Positions 20,678-30,960 of a DNA stretch of 64,000 bases are shown in pieces. The stretch is from the NCBI RefSeq assembly GCF_943733665.1, contig NZ_OX030782.1:186001-250000 (forward strand), in the 5' to 3' direction. The translations under genes and the position numbers were made by a program. The notes under the pieces are model-generated. The model searched no databases, had not been told where the DNA came from, and saw only the letters and a program-made list of their open reading frames with translations. The DNA comes from Aquimarina sp. Aq107 (GTDB taxonomy: Bacteria > Bacteroidota > Bacteroidia > Flavobacteriales > Flavobacteriaceae). Numbering within the stretch: the stretch's first letter is position 1; each line of letters starts with the position of its first letter.

Positions 20678-23395
20678 ATGCATATAGAAAAAGTACTATC
20701 GTACTATCAGGATTGTTATAAGCAAGAATTTAGGGATAATGATATATTAAATTTTTTAGGAACAAAAGTTCACAAGCGATTCTTTCTAAGTAGTATTGAT
20801 CAGTTATATCGTGAAGAGGATTCTGTCTTTATGAAAACAGATTTTGGAGAAGAGTTGTATAAGTATCTCGAAATCCATAGAAAAGAAAAGACATTTGTTG
20901 CCTGTAGTTTTTTTATTACCGGAAAGCTAACCTTCTTAGGTAAAAAGAGAACAATATGTGCTCCCTTAATTATTACTCCAGCTTCATTAGAAATTAATAA
21001 TGAAGCATTATATCATATCAATTATAATTTTGAAGAAAATAGAGCAAATGATGCTTTATTGAATGTGCTGAAATCTAATTTTAATCTTGATGATTCGTTT
21101 GTCTTGGAGATAAAATCATTGATTAATGATCAGGAACCGGGCAAACAAGATATTCGCGAAGTTGCCAGAAAGCTAAGAGAGTATATAAAAATTGATACAA
21201 TTGCTCTAGAAGACTTGCCTGAGCTTATCTCTGGAGAAAAACTAAGAAGTCATTTAAAATCATCTTCATTAAAATTACTTCCCGCAATTGCTTTGGGTAT
21301 TGTCGAGAAATCAAAATCTAGCAGAAATGTTTTACATGAAATTGATGAGATAAAAGAAAGACATTTATTTAATGATACACTTAGAGGTTTCTTTTCCAGA
21401 AGAATAGTAGATGTTGATAAAGAAACTAAATCGAGAGAAGCTGTATATGTGCCTTCTAATCTTAGTGAGTCACAATTAGATATTATTCAGGCTGTAAAAT
21501 CAAATGATATTACTGTTGTAATTGGTCCTCCAGGAACTGGTAAATCGTATACAATTGCTTCACTAGCTCTAGATCAAGTATACCATAATAAAAGTGTATT
21601 GATCTGTTCTAAATCTGATCAAGCAATAGATGTACTCCAAGATAAAATTATACAAGATTTAGGAGTAAAAGGTCTTTCTATTAGAGCAGGTTCTGGTAGA
21701 AGTCATCGCGCTACTTTAAGAAAGAAAATAGAATCAATTACCAGATTTAGAAAATCTGGAGGGGATTATTTTATTCCTAAAAAGCAAGCTGAAATTGATT
21801 ATGCTAAAAATAAAATAAAGGAGATAAGTGAAGAAATACAGGAAAGAGAAGGTAGAGAAATTAAGAATGCTGAGCTGTTTTTGGATCACAAACCTTCTTT
21901 TTTTAAAAGATTAAAACGAAAATATGTCTCTAAAAAAGTATTAGAAGAATATCCTTTTTGGCAGTTAATAGAATTGTTGGATCATTATATTCATCAGAGA
22001 AATAAGTTGATCAAAGAGATCATTTCTTTAAAATACCAAGATAAAATTTCTAATTTATTACAGAAAGATCGAACTTTTTCTCAACTATTAAAGCTTGTAA
22101 AAACTAAAGATGTTGTAGAAAGAGATCGTTTATTTCAGGATATCAATTTTATATCAGTATTACAATGCTTACCTATTTGGATTACAAAGTCAACAGATGT
22201 TAGTGATGTGTTTCCATTAGAAAATGATATTTTTGATGTAGCTATTATAGATGAAGCTTCCCAATGTGATATTACTACGATGATTCCTGTATTGGCTAGA
22301 GCTAAAAAAGTGGTAGTGGTTGGTGATCCAAAACAACTAAGACATGTTTCTTTTTTATCTAGACAGGTAATGGAAAATACTGCCAATAATTACGGTCTGA
22401 TAAAGGGAGAGGATGTAATGAATTACAGGGAAACGAGTTTCTTAGATTATGCCATGGAACGACTTCCTTCTAACAGTAATATTCATTTTCTTGATGAACA
22501 TTATCGCAGTGTTCCCAGTATTATCCGATATAGTAATCAGAAATTTTATTTTGATAAGTTAAAGGTGATGTCAGATTTACAAATTCATCATAAATCTTCT
22601 GCGGTACATTGGATTTTTTGTGAAGGCGAAAAACTAAAAGATGGGACTAATCTTAGCGAGGCTAACAAAATTTTAGAAGATGTACAACAAATAATTGATC
22701 AGGAAATTCAGGTTGCGGTTGGCGTAGCAACCACAATAGGTATTCTTTCTCCTTTTAGAGATCAGGTGAATTACCTAAAGAATAAGATAGAAGAATATGA
22801 TCTTGCCGCGATAAAGAAACACAAAATAGCCGTTGGAACACCTTTCGAATTTCAAGGAGAGGAACGTGATCAAATGTATATCACATTTACCATTGATAAC
22901 AACATAAGCAGTTCTGTTTTTCAGTATTTAGATAGAGAAGATGTATTTAATGTAAGTATAACTCGTGCTAAACAAAAACAGTTTTTGTATTATTCTTTTG
23001 ATCCTAAGAATTTTAAGAATAAACATTTATTAATTGATTACCTATCAGAGACTAGAATACATCATCAACATAATCGAGCGGAAGAATATATTGATAATTT
23101 TGCAATAGAAGTACACGAAGAATTAATTCAATTAGGAATCCAAGAAGAAGATATTATTGTCAATTATTTATTAGCTGGATATATAATGGATATTTTAGTA
23201 ACTTTTAACCAAAGAACGGTATGTATTGATTTGGTTGGATATCCAGGAACCTTAGAAAAAACGTTTTCCATAGAACAATACAAAACACTCTTTAGAACAC
23301 AAATACCTATTATAACGATACCGTACGCTTACTGGTTGCATAATAAGGAGGCATGTTTGGATCATATTGCAAAGAAAGTTAGAATTAAGAAATGA
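20678..23395 (+). CDS. Superfamily 1 helicase with C-terminal nuclease-like domain
   Basis: 905 residues. UPF1/DNA2-like SF1 core: Walker A VIGPPGTGKSYT (about 285), motif II AIIDEASQCD, motif III VVVGDPKQLRHVSF, motif IV-V LDEHYRSVPSIIRYS and GTPFEFQGEERDQMYITF, motif VI NVSITRAKQKQF. A coiled insertion (about 370-460) interrupts the core. The C-terminus (about 790-900, RAEEYIDNFAIEVHEEL... TVCIDLVGYPG) looks like a PD-(D/E)XK (MTES_1575-type) nuclease fold. The stop overlaps the next start (ATGA). The substrate, DNA or RNA, is unknown. Confidence 0.88.
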   Translation: MHIEKVLSYYQDCYKQEFRDNDILNFLGTKVHKRFFLSSIDQLYREEDSVFMKTDFGEELYKYLEIHRKEKTFVACSFFITGKLTFLGKKRTICAPLIITPASLEINNEALYHINYNFEENRANDALLNVLKSNFNLDDSFVLEIKSLINDQEPGKQDIREVARKLREYIKIDTIALEDLPELISGEKLRSHLKSSSLKLLPAIALGIVEKSKSSRNVLHEIDEIKERHLFNDTLRGFFSRRIVDVDKETKSREAVYVPSNLSESQLDIIQAVKSNDITVVIGPPGTGKSYTIASLALDQVYHNKSVLICSKSDQAIDVLQDKIIQDLGVKGLSIRAGSGRSHRATLRKKIESITRFRKSGGDYFIPKKQAEIDYAKNKIKEISEEIQEREGREIKNAELFLDHKPSFFKRLKRKYVSKKVLEEYPFWQLIELLDHYIHQRNKLIKEIISLKYQDKISNLLQKDRTFSQLLKLVKTKDVVERDRLFQDINFISVLQCLPIWITKSTDVSDVFPLENDIFDVAIIDEASQCDITTMIPVLARAKKVVVVGDPKQLRHVSFLSRQVMENTANNYGLIKGEDVMNYRETSFLDYAMERLPSNSNIHFLDEHYRSVPSIIRYSNQKFYFDKLKVMSDLQIHHKSSAVHWIFCEGEKLKDGTNLSEANKILEDVQQIIDQEIQVAVGVATTIGILSPFRDQVNYLKNKIEEYDLAAIKKHKIAVGTPFEFQGEERDQMYITFTIDNNISSSVFQYLDREDVFNVSITRAKQKQFLYYSFDPKNFKNKHLLIDYLSETRIHHQHNRAEEYIDNFAIEVHEELIQLGIQEEDIIVNYLLAGYIMDILVTFNQRTVCIDLVGYPGTLEKTFSIEQYKTLFRTQIPIITIPYAYWLHNKEACLDHIAKKVRIKK

Positions 23396-24300
23396 TTACT
23401 GAAAAAGAAATATCAAAGCAAATAGGCAGAACTATTAAATCACCCATTCGAGTTGGTAGCGTTGCAGATTTAAGAATAGATGTAAGTTCTTTTCTTCACT
23501 TTTTTAGACCTTTTTTTTCTACATTACAAGATGATGTATATTTAGTAAGAAGCAAACAAATCACTTTTTTGAAGGCAAGTTTTTCTTCGGACTCGGATGC
23601 TATTGAGAAACTTCATAAACCCTATTTTGAAGGGACACAATCAATAGATGCTTTAGCATATTGGATAGAGCAATTAGATGAGAATCAAAAACAAGAATTT
23701 GATCAGTTATCCACAATTACAAGACAACGCAACATTGCTACTTTTTTGATTGAAATTTGGGATGATCAGTATTTTGTAGAAAGAATAGTAGAGCGAGGTT
23801 TTGAACAAGATGTAGATGATTTTAGAGTGTGGAAACGTGTTTTTAAACAGGCTAGTAGAAATGCTGTAGAGAACAAATTGTTTTTTGAATTGTTAAAAAG
23901 AATGGCTGGTTTGGTAAAAAAGATTCATCCAGAGGTTAGAAAAATCCAGATCACCAGTCATTTTATGAGAACTATTTCTAAAGAAAAGATAAAAGGGGAA
24001 AATTCCCCAGAAGGAGTACATGAAGATGGTGCTCAGTATATAATGTCTGCATTGGTAGTAAATCGACAAAATATAGTAGGAGCAGAGAGTCAGATTTATG
24101 AAAAAACAGATGCAAGTAACAATGAACTTATTTATAATAAAGTTTTAGATCCCGGAGAGTTTATTTTTCAGGCGGATACAGGAGAGGAATTTACTTTCGG
24201 CAATGACCTTTGGCATTACGTAACTCCTATTGAACCAGAAGACATTTCAAAACCTGGAATACGAGATATTATTGGATTTGATATGGATATTTTAGAGTAA
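23392..24300 (+). CDS. 2OG-Fe(II) dioxygenase family protein (PF10014-like)
   Basis: 302 residues. The C-terminal half has the iron-ligand pattern HEDGAQY (His-X-Asp), distal His in DLWHYVTPI and the 2-oxoglutarate-binding Arg in GIRDIIGFD, as in the 2OG-Fe_Oxy_2 family that includes amino-acid hydroxylases. It is translationally coupled to the helicase (4-nt ATGA overlap), so it belongs to the same operon. Its 3' end overlaps the convergent gene by 9 nt. The substrate is unknown. Confidence 0.85.
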   Translation: MITEKEISKQIGRTIKSPIRVGSVADLRIDVSSFLHFFRPFFSTLQDDVYLVRSKQITFLKASFSSDSDAIEKLHKPYFEGTQSIDALAYWIEQLDENQKQEFDQLSTITRQRNIATFLIEIWDDQYFVERIVERGFEQDVDDFRVWKRVFKQASRNAVENKLFFELLKRMAGLVKKIHPEVRKIQITSHFMRTISKEKIKGENSPEGVHEDGAQYIMSALVVNRQNIVGAESQIYEKTDASNNELIYNKVLDPGEFIFQADTGEEFTFGNDLWHYVTPIEPEDISKPGIRDIIGFDMDILE

Positions 24301-25596
24301 CGATTCTCCATTTGTCTCTTCTAGTATTTTTGATTCTTTTTCTATTTGTTTTTTGATAAGTTTAAAACTAGTCTTTTGATATAATTTGCGCAATTCATTT
24401 TTTCCTTCTATATCGAATTTATTGGCAAGTGTCTGAATACATATAATACCTAATGATCGAGATGTAGTACCATAATTAGTACCTAATGTTACACCAAAAC
24501 AGCGTTCTAAAATGGTTGTAATAAATTTGACACATTTTTGGTGTTTTCTAATACCAGCAAGAGATACTAAACCCTTTATTATGTCAATATTCTCTATGTA
24601 TACTTGTTCATAAGTGCCATATATATCATCCTTAGAATTGTAGACTTTATTTCTTAATGTAACGCTTCTTAGTTTTAGATAAGAAGATTTACGAATGATA
24701 TTATATAGAAAAACATCAAATTTATTTTCGTCTGTATTATCAATATACGTATTGATTTGTTGTAGTGTATTTTGGTCGATTGTATGGCAAAGAATTTTTA
24801 GAATTTTAGAAAAATTATGTTGATATTTTTCATTCATGCCAGAAAGTAGTTTGTTTACATGTGTTCCGAATGAATCTGGTAATAATTGAAAAACATATGC
24901 CGAAGGAACTAAGCTTATTTTACTATTTTCTAGAATTATCCTATGAATAGTGCTTTTAGCTTCCATATACTCTTTGATAGGTAAGTATTGTATGGATTTA
25001 GAACGTAAAAAAGAATGTAAGCAAGTATTAAGTTCTGGACTTATTTTATGATCTGTAGAATATTTTTGTAGTTGACGTAATAAAGGACGTAACGGATAAT
25101 AGTAGGGATAAGTATTTTTCCATAGTTGAAAGAAATGCGTAAAATCTGTATTGTTCAATCTCATTTTGGAATTAAGAACAAGTTGACCGAGAGCGCGTTT
25201 AAAATTTTCGGGAATCTCTGATTTAGTTTCTATAAACCTTATGCGTTTTGATCGATCTTTTTGGGATATCTCTGGTGTGATAAAATAGAAAAACTGCTTT
25301 TTAATTTCTGGGTGTGATGTGATTAATTTTTTATAATGTTCTAATGAGTTAAAACCAATTTTATAAAGATCATTATCCTCATAATTAGAGATCATTTTAG
25401 CTTCTTCATAGATATCAAACAATAATTCTTCAATTTGAGATATATCTGTGTTAATACTATCCAAATCTATAATTTCTACAATTCTTTTTTCGTCAGTTAG
25501 TGTGTCAGAGTTAATGTGTACTAGTTCTTCTTCTGTTATTTGTAGAGGTTTTTTTAGTCCAAAAAACGATAGTATTTTATTGATATTATTAGACAT
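24292..25596 (-). CDS. Unknown helical protein, paralogue 1
   Basis: 434 residues, cytoplasmic and mostly helical. The ends MSNNINKILSFFGLKKP and KESKILEETNGESLL are shared in style with the adjacent 436-residue protein (MIFDKILSFLFGIKKS ... KYSKILEESNGIGLI). The C-terminal third shares GTTSRSLGIICIQTLA with GETSQSLGKLCIYTLA of the paralogue. HEAT/ARM-like repeats are possible. The gene converges with and overlaps the 2OG-oxygenase gene by 9 nt. No family was recognised. Confidence 0.8.
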   Translation of the reverse strand: MSNNINKILSFFGLKKPLQITEEELVHINSDTLTDEKRIVEIIDLDSINTDISQIEELLFDIYEEAKMISNYEDNDLYKIGFNSLEHYKKLITSHPEIKKQFFYFITPEISQKDRSKRIRFIETKSEIPENFKRALGQLVLNSKMRLNNTDFTHFFQLWKNTYPYYYPLRPLLRQLQKYSTDHKISPELNTCLHSFLRSKSIQYLPIKEYMEAKSTIHRIILENSKISLVPSAYVFQLLPDSFGTHVNKLLSGMNEKYQHNFSKILKILCHTIDQNTLQQINTYIDNTDENKFDVFLYNIIRKSSYLKLRSVTLRNKVYNSKDDIYGTYEQVYIENIDIIKGLVSLAGIRKHQKCVKFITTILERCFGVTLGTNYGTTSRSLGIICIQTLANKFDIEGKNELRKLYQKTSFKLIKKQIEKESKILEETNGESLL

Positions 25597-25615
25597 TAAT
25601 GATGGTAAAACTATT

Positions 25616-26926
25616 TTATATTAGACCTATTCCATTACTTTCTTCCAGTATTTTTGAATACTTTAATATTTCATTCTTAATACCTTTATAGGTAGTTTCT
25701 TGATATAGTTTATTCAGTTCTTCCTTCCCTTTCTGATCGTATTGAAAAGCTAATGTGTATATACATAATTTCCCTAAAGATTGAGAAGTTTCTCCTAATC
25801 TAAGGGCTTTTGCATTAGAAAAAGAACGATTTATAATTTTTAAGAGATGAGGGATTAGACTTTTTTTATTATTAAAAGTCGCAAGTGATAAAATCATACT
25901 TTTTAAAATACTGATATTTTCTTTTTTTATGTATTGACAATTGTATTGAACTTCTAAACCAGAATTATAAGTAACTTTTTCGACTCTTAAATTACTCATC
26001 TTAGGTTTAAAGATAGAAGCTTTTTTTATAAATTCTATTATTTGCCTTTTGTAAACATTCTCACCAATTACATCTATATGTTTTTGAACTAAAACGAGTA
26101 ATTTAAATGGATTATAAAATTCTTTATTAGTCTCGAAAGTTTTGAATATTATGCAATAAGCATCTTGCTCTTTTTGATTACTATTTTTTAGAAATTTATT
26201 TATGTAATCAGCAAAAGGGTCTGAAACTAACAAAAACAAAGGGTGGTTTTCTTCTTTGTCGCTAGTATATGTATGGAGTATTTTCTGTATGGTATTTCTA
26301 GCAGTTTTGTAATAGGAATAGAAATGATTGTTAAACCTTGGGCTTTTTAGAAATAATTTTAGATAATTATAAAACTCTTCACTGATACCATTCTTTTCGG
26401 ATTTTGCTCGTAACCTCGAGGTTATAGAACCTATTGTAACATAAGTAGGATATTCTACCCAAAGGTTCATAAAATATTTAAAATCGTTTTCCTTAAAATG
26501 CAGGTTAAATCTTAATAAGAGGTTTAATATTTCATTTAGATATTGACTTTTTAATTTATGGACAGATGCTTCAGGAGCTGTTTCTAAGTTGATAATTTCA
26601 TTGGCAATCCAATAAAGAAAGTCTCTTTTAAAAGAAACCTGTTGTTCCGATAAAAATTTATAAGATTTTAAGCTTGTAAATTTCGGTGCCCAATAATTAT
26701 ATCTATTGATTTTAAATTTTTCTGTAGCTTCTTTAAAAATAGTATCTGACAATGCGGAAAAACTTCCTTTAAAGAAAGGAGTAGTATCTACATTTATAGT
26801 ATTTTCTTCTTGACTATCTTCTTTATTAATAGTCGGATTATCTATGCTTTCTAATTCCTTTTTAGTAATCTCAAACTTAGATTTCTTAATCCCAAAAAGA
26901 AATGAAAGAATTTTATCAAATATCAT
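25616..26926 (-). CDS. Unknown helical protein, paralogue 2
   Basis: 436 residues, tandem paralogue of the preceding entry (19 nt upstream, same strand). It has the same architecture: a short hydrophobic N-terminus with FGIKKS, an acidic linker, a long helical body and the FDQKGKEELNKLYQETTYK-like C-terminal segment (shown in part). The pair probably arose by duplication and may form a heteromer. The function is unknown. It lies between a stress-type operon and a methyltransferase gene 33 nt upstream. Confidence 0.8.
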   Translation of the reverse strand: MIFDKILSFLFGIKKSKFEITKKELESIDNPTINKEDSQEENTINVDTTPFFKGSFSALSDTIFKEATEKFKINRYNYWAPKFTSLKSYKFLSEQQVSFKRDFLYWIANEIINLETAPEASVHKLKSQYLNEILNLLLRFNLHFKENDFKYFMNLWVEYPTYVTIGSITSRLRAKSEKNGISEEFYNYLKLFLKSPRFNNHFYSYYKTARNTIQKILHTYTSDKEENHPLFLLVSDPFADYINKFLKNSNQKEQDAYCIIFKTFETNKEFYNPFKLLVLVQKHIDVIGENVYKRQIIEFIKKASIFKPKMSNLRVEKVTYNSGLEVQYNCQYIKKENISILKSMILSLATFNNKKSLIPHLLKIINRSFSNAKALRLGETSQSLGKLCIYTLAFQYDQKGKEELNKLYQETTYKGIKNEILKYSKILEESNGIGLI

Positions 26927-26959
26927 TGATTAGACTATTAAATGACACTTTGATAAAAA

Positions 26960-27844
26960 TTAAGACAACACACAACTAATGTCATCCAAAGAAGAACCAT
27001 AATCAAAACTAAAATCTATATGAACCAAATCTCCTGCTTTTACTTCTTGAGTATTAGTGGTTTTCAATACTGTCGGAGGCATTAAACTATCAGTACCTGT
27101 AAAATTAGAGCCTTCTGTCACTTCTACATAAGATTCTAAATACAGTGCATTTATAGTTCCTGAGAATAACACTGGAACAGAAAAACTAAGTTTTACACCT
27201 TGTTTTTTTTCTTTTAATAGTTCGATTTCATTAACCAAAAACTGCTGAGTTAAAAACATAGGTTGGTGTCTAGTAAAGTTAACCGGGTAGTGATGCACGT
27301 CCGAGTCGATCTCTGCTTCACATAACCGTGCAAAATTTACAATTCGATTCGGAAACAATTTCCCTCCAGGTTTTAAGAAATCTCTCATATGCTGAAAAAT
27401 CTGCACCTGAAATTCATTAGCACAGTAAATACTCATTAACTCGCCAACAACAAAATCTACTTTTTCAGGTAAATCTACAGTTAGCGCATCAGCATAGATT
27501 ACTTCTACTTTATCTGCCCAAGGATATTTGGCAATTTCTTTATTTATAAAAGGAATCAGATCAGGATTATTTTCAATTAGATATGCTTTTTTTACAAAAG
27601 GCATATATAGTTTAGTAAGTGGCAATGTTCCTACACCTATTTCACAAACCGTAGCATCCTTAAAATTATTATTAAGTTGAAAAGCTTTATGAAACGCATC
27701 TACACGTTGCTTATCCGTTTCCATAATCTTATAATAGATTTCTGGAAAACCAAAATGAGATTCATCAAAAGTTTGCGCTTTTAGCAAGCTATATTTTAAT
27801 GCATCATAATTGTCAATTACTTCCTCAAATAATTTGTCTTTCAT
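26960..27844 (-). CDS. Class I SAM methyltransferase, PRMT-like
   Basis: 294 residues. Motif I VCEIGVGTLPLTKLY (about 62), acidic motif after beta2 (AYLIENNP), post-II ADALTVDLPEKVDFVVGELMS, where the GELMS glutamate resembles the double-E loop of protein arginine methyltransferases, and a beta-barrel-like C-terminal half. It is likely to methylate a protein or small molecule. It is the first gene of a minus-strand group with the two paralogues downstream. Confidence 0.8.
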   Translation of the reverse strand: MKDKLFEEVIDNYDALKYSLLKAQTFDESHFGFPEIYYKIMETDKQRVDAFHKAFQLNNNFKDATVCEIGVGTLPLTKLYMPFVKKAYLIENNPDLIPFINKEIAKYPWADKVEVIYADALTVDLPEKVDFVVGELMSIYCANEFQVQIFQHMRDFLKPGGKLFPNRIVNFARLCEAEIDSDVHHYPVNFTRHQPMFLTQQFLVNEIELLKEKKQGVKLSFSVPVLFSGTINALYLESYVEVTEGSNFTGTDSLMPPTVLKTTNTQEVKAGDLVHIDFSFDYGSSLDDISCVLS

Positions 27845-28004
27845 TCTTTTAATGATTGTTTTTAGTAAATATAGTGATTAGTGATCTAAAGATATGAATA
27901 GCTAGAAAACATAAAAATGAAAAAACTTTAAAATAACTAAAAATAGGGGTAGGGTATTCTTCTATTGATGCGTTTTATTTTTGAAAACCATAAACGTCCT
28001 TTTT

Positions 28005-29294
28005 ATGATTCTTAAAATTACTAAGCTTATTACGGCTAGTTATTCTTTAAAATATCTCTTTATAATACTGGCTTTTAGTTTCCAAAGTGCTTTTTCTCAA
28101 ACTGAAAACAAATCATATTTTTTTGGTCATAGTTTGGTGAATCACAGTGCGGATCAATCTACGCAGAATCGTAGTAATATTCCTGATTGGATGTTTTTAT
28201 TAGCACAACAAGCTGGAAGTGATTATTCTGTAGATGGTCAGTTTAATTTTTTGCCATTACAAGAGTTGCCGGCAATATATCAATGGGGATTTATTGATGC
28301 GCCTAGTGCCAGAACAAATGAAACTAATAATGACTTTGGTAGTTGGGATTATGATAATGTAATTGTTACGTTGGCTAATTTTATTCAGCAGACATCAACA
28401 CCGTCTCAAAATGCATTTTGTGATCAAGAATATGTAGAAGATTGTGATGAGGATCCTAATGCCCTTAGCTCTGTGGAGGCAGTATTAAGAATCTTAGATT
28501 ATTCCAGAGATGAAGAACCTGGGATCAACTTCTATATTTATGAAAATTGGCCTGAATTTAATGGAACTTTTCCACCAGTTTCTCAAACCGAAGAAGAACA
28601 AGAATTTGGAGCATTTTATGATTATACCAGAGGAGAATTTCATGATTGGTGGATTACATTACAAGATGAGGTATTGGCTACTAGACCAGATGCTAATGTA
28701 AAACTAATTCCGGTTGGACCTATCTTATCTGATTTGTTTTCAGATAATGGGATATTATCTGAAATAGCCGCTACGACGCTCTATGAGGATTCCGCTCCAC
28801 ACGGATATCCAGTTTTATATTTTTTAACTGCCTTGATACATTATTCAGCTATTTATGGAGAGCAACCTCCACTGAATTTTCAGTTTCCAGATGCGGACTT
28901 ACCTGCGCCAATTCGAATCCCAGATATAGTAAAAAATAATTATCCAAGCATTGTAAATTTTATATGGAATAGCTTACAAGAGTATACTTTTAGTAATGGT
29001 GAAAGTAGAGTCTTTTTGGAAAATCAAATATTATCAGTAGACGATTTATCAATACATACTCCAAAGCCAATAATATATCCGAATCCTGGAAATGGTGTTT
29101 TTAATCTAGAGTTATCAGATGCTACGGTTTTTCCGATAGACATCAAGATTGTCAACACTATTGGTCAATTAATTGACGAGGTTTCCATAACTGATCATCA
29201 ATCAGCGAATATTAATTTAGATAAAAAAGGGGCGTTTTTTCTAAAGATTATTGGTGATCAGTATTCGGATATTGTAAAATTGATTGTAAAGTAA
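28005..29294 (+). CDS. Exported protein with T9SS C-terminal sorting domain
   Basis: About 429 residues from the ATG at 28005 (a TTG at 27981 is in frame). A signal peptide ending near FSFQSAFSQ is followed by a globular domain starting ENKSYFFGHSLVNH (about 190 residues of SGNH-hydrolase-like look, uncertain) and a type A T9SS sorting domain (last 75 residues, IIYPNPGNGVFNLEL ... GAFFLKI). The protein is probably released or surface-attached. The catalytic identity is unresolved. Confidence 0.8.
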   Translation: MILKITKLITASYSLKYLFIILAFSFQSAFSQTENKSYFFGHSLVNHSADQSTQNRSNIPDWMFLLAQQAGSDYSVDGQFNFLPLQELPAIYQWGFIDAPSARTNETNNDFGSWDYDNVIVTLANFIQQTSTPSQNAFCDQEYVEDCDEDPNALSSVEAVLRILDYSRDEEPGINFYIYENWPEFNGTFPPVSQTEEEQEFGAFYDYTRGEFHDWWITLQDEVLATRPDANVKLIPVGPILSDLFSDNGILSEIAATTLYEDSAPHGYPVLYFLTALIHYSAIYGEQPPLNFQFPDADLPAPIRIPDIVKNNYPSIVNFIWNSLQEYTFSNGESRVFLENQILSVDDLSIHTPKPIIYPNPGNGVFNLELSDATVFPIDIKIVNTIGQLIDEVSITDHQSANINLDKKGAFFLKIIGDQYSDIVKLIVK

Positions 29295-29316
29295 TGTTAG
29301 TAACCGAATAAGAAAA

Positions 29317-29393
29317 ATCATGCAAAGCTCATTGAGCAATTTGTGTTGAACTATTTTATTTGGGAAATAGTTTTCAATGAGCTGGCGCATGAT
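29317..29393. repeat. Long interrupted inverted repeat
   Basis: Arms ATCATGC-AA-AGCTCATTGA and TCAATGAGCT-GG-CGCATGAT around a 38-nt centre, just after the T9SS gene stop. It probably forms a large hairpin acting as a terminator or REP-like element between convergent genes. Confidence 0.7.
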
Positions 29394-29454
29394 ATAAATA
29401 TGACAATTGTGTGTGATTTTTTGAAGGAAAATCAATAGCAGCGATAACTACCTT

Positions 29455-30837
29455 TTAATCACATCCAAGATCTACTCTAGAAGCGATATCATTATTAGGG
29501 AAACAATTTCCAGAATTTGTAGATTGAGGTACATATCTTGTAAGATTAGGGTCTCTTAAGCTATTTTCAATGAATGATACAAGATTATCTATTTCGGTTT
29601 TATTTAGTTTTATGTCACCAAATTGTGATGCGAGATTTTCTGATGGAACTTCATTACTTTGAGGCACACCGTCTATTTTATACTCAATAACTTCTTTTAT
29701 TGAAGTAAAAGTTCCTCCATGTCCATAAATACCATTATCCGTTAAATTATACAAAGTAGGAGTTTTAAATTTATAGTTATCCGCAGCAACTTTTGTAAAA
29801 CCACCTCTTCCTTTTTTAACATCTTCGAAATTTACATTTGCGAGAACAAATGCATCACTTGTATTGTCAAAATCTCCCATACCAAAAGCATAAAAGTTTT
29901 TGTCATTTAGCGCTGGTCCGGTATGACATTGATAGCATTTTCCATCACCAAAGAATGCCCTTGCACCTTTTTTCTCATCATTAGATAGAGCACTGTAATT
30001 TCCTTTTAACCATTCTTGCCATGGAGATTGATTTGGTAATACAGTTCTTTCATATGCCGCAATAGCTAGCGCTGCATTTATAGTAGTATATCTTTCATTT
30101 ACAGGAGAACCTGGGAAGGCATCATCAAACATTTGTTGATATCCAAAATTAGCGGCAAAATTATCATCTACTAATAAGCGGTGTACTCCTTGTCCTTTTA
30201 TGGCTTGTACTTCAACGCCTTCAAAACCAATAAAATTTTCAGGAATATTTGTCCAATTTGCTTCGGTACCAAGATTTGTTCCTGAACCTCCGAATTGCCC
30301 GTTCCATAACATGATATCTTGATATGCCACATTTAATACAGTTGGCGACTTAATAGGTTGAATATCTGAATTACTTACAGCAATATTAGGATCAAATGTC
30401 CTACCTTCTCCATTAGTTCCAAAACCAACTCCTGCTTCTCCAATACCTTGTCTGATACCAGCACTAAAGCCTGCAGCTGCATGATGACAAGACGCACATG
30501 AATATGTGAATAAATTAGAAGCAGTTGTAGGGTTCCCTCCAGTGGCGGTTTCATGAAACAGAAGTTTTCCTAAGGTTACTTTTTCAGTAGTTATTGGATT
30601 TAATGGATCTTGAGGAATACTATTAAATTGGTTACTATCTGGAAGTATAAAATAGGATGCTCCTATCCCTCCAGAAATAGTTTCTAAATCATCTAGAATT
30701 TGTTTGTCTAATCCAGTTGGTCCTGAAGGTGCTTTCGAAAATGATGTTTGATCTACTTCTTTGTCAAGTAATATATAATCATCTTGTTCGCAGGAACATA
30801 ATGTTAGAATGACGATAATCAGATATATATTTTTCAT
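29455..30837 (-). CDS. Di-haem cytochrome c peroxidase family lipoprotein
   Basis: 460 residues from the ATG at 30837 (MKNIYLIIVILTLCSC, lipobox LCSC; the upstream in-frame start gives an implausible extension). Two CXXCH haem sites are present: CASCHH (about 154) and CYQCH (about 300). The organisation FETATGGNPTTASNLFTYS-type region and GHGGTFTSIKEVIEYK near the C-terminus is typical of CcpA/MauG-like proteins. It would reduce peroxide or oxidise a partner in the periplasm. A remnant of the same gene lies directly upstream. Confidence 0.92.
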   Translation of the reverse strand: MKNIYLIIVILTLCSCEQDDYILLDKEVDQTSFSKAPSGPTGLDKQILDDLETISGGIGASYFILPDSNQFNSIPQDPLNPITTEKVTLGKLLFHETATGGNPTTASNLFTYSCASCHHAAAGFSAGIRQGIGEAGVGFGTNGEGRTFDPNIAVSNSDIQPIKSPTVLNVAYQDIMLWNGQFGGSGTNLGTEANWTNIPENFIGFEGVEVQAIKGQGVHRLLVDDNFAANFGYQQMFDDAFPGSPVNERYTTINAALAIAAYERTVLPNQSPWQEWLKGNYSALSNDEKKGARAFFGDGKCYQCHTGPALNDKNFYAFGMGDFDNTSDAFVLANVNFEDVKKGRGGFTKVAADNYKFKTPTLYNLTDNGIYGHGGTFTSIKEVIEYKIDGVPQSNEVPSENLASQFGDIKLNKTEIDNLVSFIENSLRDPNLTRYVPQSTNSGNCFPNNDIASRVDLGCD

Positions 30838-30960
30838 TAAAATAAGTTTAAATGTTATATTTTTTCGTTTAAAATTTTGAATAACCATTTGACAGATAAC
30901 TTTTTTAATTGCAATAAAAGTTTATTCTTGAAAAGAACTTTAATCAGTAAATAGTTGTTG

